NCBI GenBank assembly: GCA_965249045.1
Contig: OZ252213.1
Span: 124,001 to 188,000 of the forward strand
DNA from: Nemesobacter sp965249045
GTDB taxonomy: Bacteria > Desulfobacterota_D > UBA1144 > Nemesobacterales > Nemesobacteraceae
Reading direction: 5' to 3'
DNA length: 64,000 nt
In this document: in pieces, positions 62,515 through 64,000 of the stretch
Layout of the letters: each line of letters opens with the position of its first letter
Position numbering within the stretch: position 1 is the stretch's first letter
The notes under the pieces: model-generated
Databases searched by the model: none
What the model saw: only the letters and a program-made list of their open reading frames with translations
What the model was told of the DNA's origin: nothing
Made by a program: the position numbers and the translations under genes

Positions 62515-63297
62515 TTATTCGGAGGAGTCAACAACTCTCAAAAGACTCGGCAGTCGGTGCTCTTTCCCAAGGAATCTGTCAGCCTGTTTTCTCGCCCTGA
62601 AAAGATCAAGTGGACAGTCTACATCCATCCAGTAAAGCTCGCCTATATCAAGCGGCTTGATCTTATATCCTTTGCTTATAAGCCTGTGGATTGAGGAAAT
62701 GTACCATTTCCCCTCGGCACCGGGATTCCTCATCTCCTCCTCAACCGCTCTTTTTAGCAGCTCAACTCCCATATCCCTGAACACCCTTATACCGACCGAT
62801 TCAGCGGAGGTTTCCCCGTTTGATATATCCTTGCTGATCTTCGTGATCCTGCTGTCGTCGACAATAACTTTCATGTCTTCCCTTTCATACTGCGCCCTCT
62901 TTTTTATAGGAAGACAGATTTTCTCCTCCCTCGCAGAAAGCGCCTTGTCCAAAACGTCTATCTCGTAGACGTCATCCCCGTTCATAACCACTATATCTTC
63001 GTCAAACTCGCTTCGAGCTATCCATAGGGACGCGAGGCTGTTTGTGGACTTGTAGAAGGGATTGTAAAGTGTATTGATTCTCATTCCCGAGCCGTCGTAG
63101 CTTCTCAGAAAATCCTCCACCCTTTCGAAACGGAACCCCACGACGATCACGACCTCGTTGATACCGCAGTCCCTTATGTTGTTTATCTGGTGTTCGAGGA
63201 TTGATATGTTCCCGATATCAAGAAGGCACTTGGGCTTGTCGTGCGTGTAGGGGTGCATCCTGATGCCACTGCCCGCTGCGAGTATTATAGCTTTCAT
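62515..63297 (-). CDS. sugar- or choline-phosphate nucleotidyltransferase
   Basis: A 260-residue NTP-transferase. It begins MKAIILAAGSGIRMHPYTHD, then KPKCLLDIG, the nucleotide-binding signature. FYKSTNSLASLWIARSEFDE and IVVMNGDDVYEI are the substrate/metal region, closer to LicC-type than to GlmU. It probably activates a sugar or choline for surface glycan assembly, and the adjacent glycosyltransferase remnant fits that. TAA stop at 62515-62517. Confidence 0.85.
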   Translation of the reverse strand: MKAIILAAGSGIRMHPYTHDKPKCLLDIGNISILEHQINNIRDCGINEVVIVVGFRFERVEDFLRSYDGSGMRINTLYNPFYKSTNSLASLWIARSEFDEDIVVMNGDDVYEIDVLDKALSAREEKICLPIKKRAQYEREDMKVIVDDSRITKISKDISNGETSAESVGIRVFRDMGVELLKRAVEEEMRNPGAEGKWYISSIHRLISKGYKIKPLDIGELYWMDVDCPLDLFRARKQADRFLGKEHRLPSLLRVVDSSE

Positions 63298-63546
63298 GAA
63301 TCAGGTTCCGTAAACAGATAAATAAATATTCATGGAATTGCGAAGTGCCGGCCATATTTTCCGGAAAAAACATGAGGCATAACACTTTACTTCCACAAAA
63401 TCATTAATTCTATAGTATAACCGTATTAGAGACTCAGGGTTTGATTTGCCGTTCTCCCAAGGCGAATTCCGAATTTATGGAACCTCAGAGGTACACTCCG
63501 CACTGTCCGGGAAAGACAGGCTAGGCGATCAGTTACAATTAGCCCC
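63298..63546 (+). other. intergenic region between divergent genes
   Basis: About 250 bases holding presumably two promoters; TTGACA is not obvious. No gene. Confidence 0.35.
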
Positions 63547-64000
63547 ATGAATCCACTGCTTTCGGTTGAGATTTCTTACAGAGCTATAAAAAGTAACAAG
63601 ATGAGGTCTTTTCTCACTACCTTGGGAATAATCATAGGCATTGCGGCCGTGATCTCGCTTGTTTCCATAACCGACGGTGCAAAAAACATGATAGAGGGCC
63701 AGCTGGCGTCGCTTGGAGCAAACTCCCTAGTGGTAAACACCGGAAAAAGGACTCAGAGCGGAAAAAGCATTGTTACGGGCAACGTAAAACCGCTTACGGG
63801 CAAAGACGTAGAAGCAATAAAAAATCTTGCCGCAACGAAATACGTCTCGGCAATATCCAACACGAACGCGAATGTCGTCTCGGGAAACAGTAATGTCTTT
63901 ACCGCGGTGATCGGAGTCGGCAAGGACTTCATCTTCATAAACGACTGGTTCCCGGAAAGAGGAACATTCTTCAACGAACTTGATGTAAGGGAAGCGGCTC
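63547..64000 (+). CDS. MacB/FtsX-type ABC transporter permease (partial)
   Basis: The first 151 residues of an open frame running off the window. It starts MNPLLSVEISYRAIKSNKMR, followed by a transmembrane helix LTTLGIIIGIAAVISLVSIT and the MacB-type periplasmic core (SLGANSLVVNTGKRTQSG, LTGKDVEAIKNLAATKYVSA). The ATG at 63547 is the only early start. MacB-like permeases export lipoproteins, toxins or antimicrobials. C-terminus unseen. Confidence 0.85.
   Translation, partial: MNPLLSVEISYRAIKSNKMRSFLTTLGIIIGIAAVISLVSITDGAKNMIEGQLASLGANSLVVNTGKRTQSGKSIVTGNVKPLTGKDVEAIKNLAATKYVSAISNTNANVVSGNSNVFTAVIGVGKDFIFINDWFPERGTFFNELDVREAA

Overview
The window comes from a Gram-negative bacterium of roughly 50 percent GC. 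Evidence for the envelope type includes lipobox lipoproteins, a signal-peptide cytochrome c and a Spy/CpxP-like periplasmic protein. I cannot assign a phylum from sequence alone. Almost nothing here is core metabolism. The window is a mosaic of defence genes, toxin-antitoxin (TA) modules, insertion sequences and gene debris, with several truncated genes present twice at distant positions.

Layout: 1-3.3 kb has two tiny genes, a HipA-type toxin with its HTH partner, a transposase remnant and a VapBC pair. 3.8-7.4 kb is a two-gene operon, a DGQHR-domain (DndB-like) protein and a GHKL ATPase. 7.6-10.2 kb has a truncated HigBA-like pair, ATPase and nuclease fragments and a TPR gene. 10.6-14.1 kb is one large HNH-like/TPR/PIN protein. 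14.2-20.7 kb mixes IS3 and DUF6361 remnants, two ST7-like TPR paralogues (one dead), and a damaged ECF sigma/anti-sigma/Spy-like/EF-hand cluster between two copies of a duplicated small-gene segment. 21-28.5 kb has a DUF4143 ATPase, a membrane protein, a LivJ-type lipoprotein, a palindromic element with direct repeats, a cytochrome c, an IS21-like remnant, a Phd/VapC pair and a DUF4403-DUF4143 chimera. 28.7-33.5 kb has the intact ST7-like paralogue, a truncated nuclease, MntA/HepT (HepT frameshifted), a NYN remnant and a PIF1-WYL helicase. 33.9-35.2 kb is a decayed IS30.

A 4719-bp IS1595-family transposon (36014..40732) has perfect 20-bp terminal inverted repeats and an 8-bp target duplication, and splits a DUF4143 ATPase gene that is restored in frame when it is removed. 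It carries small-protein cargo, an ankyrin membrane protein and a Panacea-type antitoxin with a MazF/PemK-like partner.

From 41.6 to 52.1 kb: a UvrD-like helicase remnant, glycosyltransferase and ParB fragments, McrBC, a DUF1883-TIR protein, a secreted nuclease, and an ankyrin/PhoD-like phosphatase pair. At 52.6-61.3 kb: a lipoprotein whose third codon is TAG, a tRNA gene whose anticodon reads UUA (an ochre-suppressor type), an ApeA-like HEPN protein, a complete QatABCD system and a second HEPN protein. The window ends with a broken glycosyltransferase, a nucleotidyltransferase and the start of a MacB-like permease.

Functionally this is a defence island: McrBC, TIR, ApeA, Qat, the DGQHR/GHKL pair and the HNH-like/TPR/PIN protein are all plausible anti-phage modules, next to at least six TA loci. 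Repeated single-base frameshifts could be genuine decay or indel errors of a long-read assembly, so raw reads should be checked before calling any of them dead.
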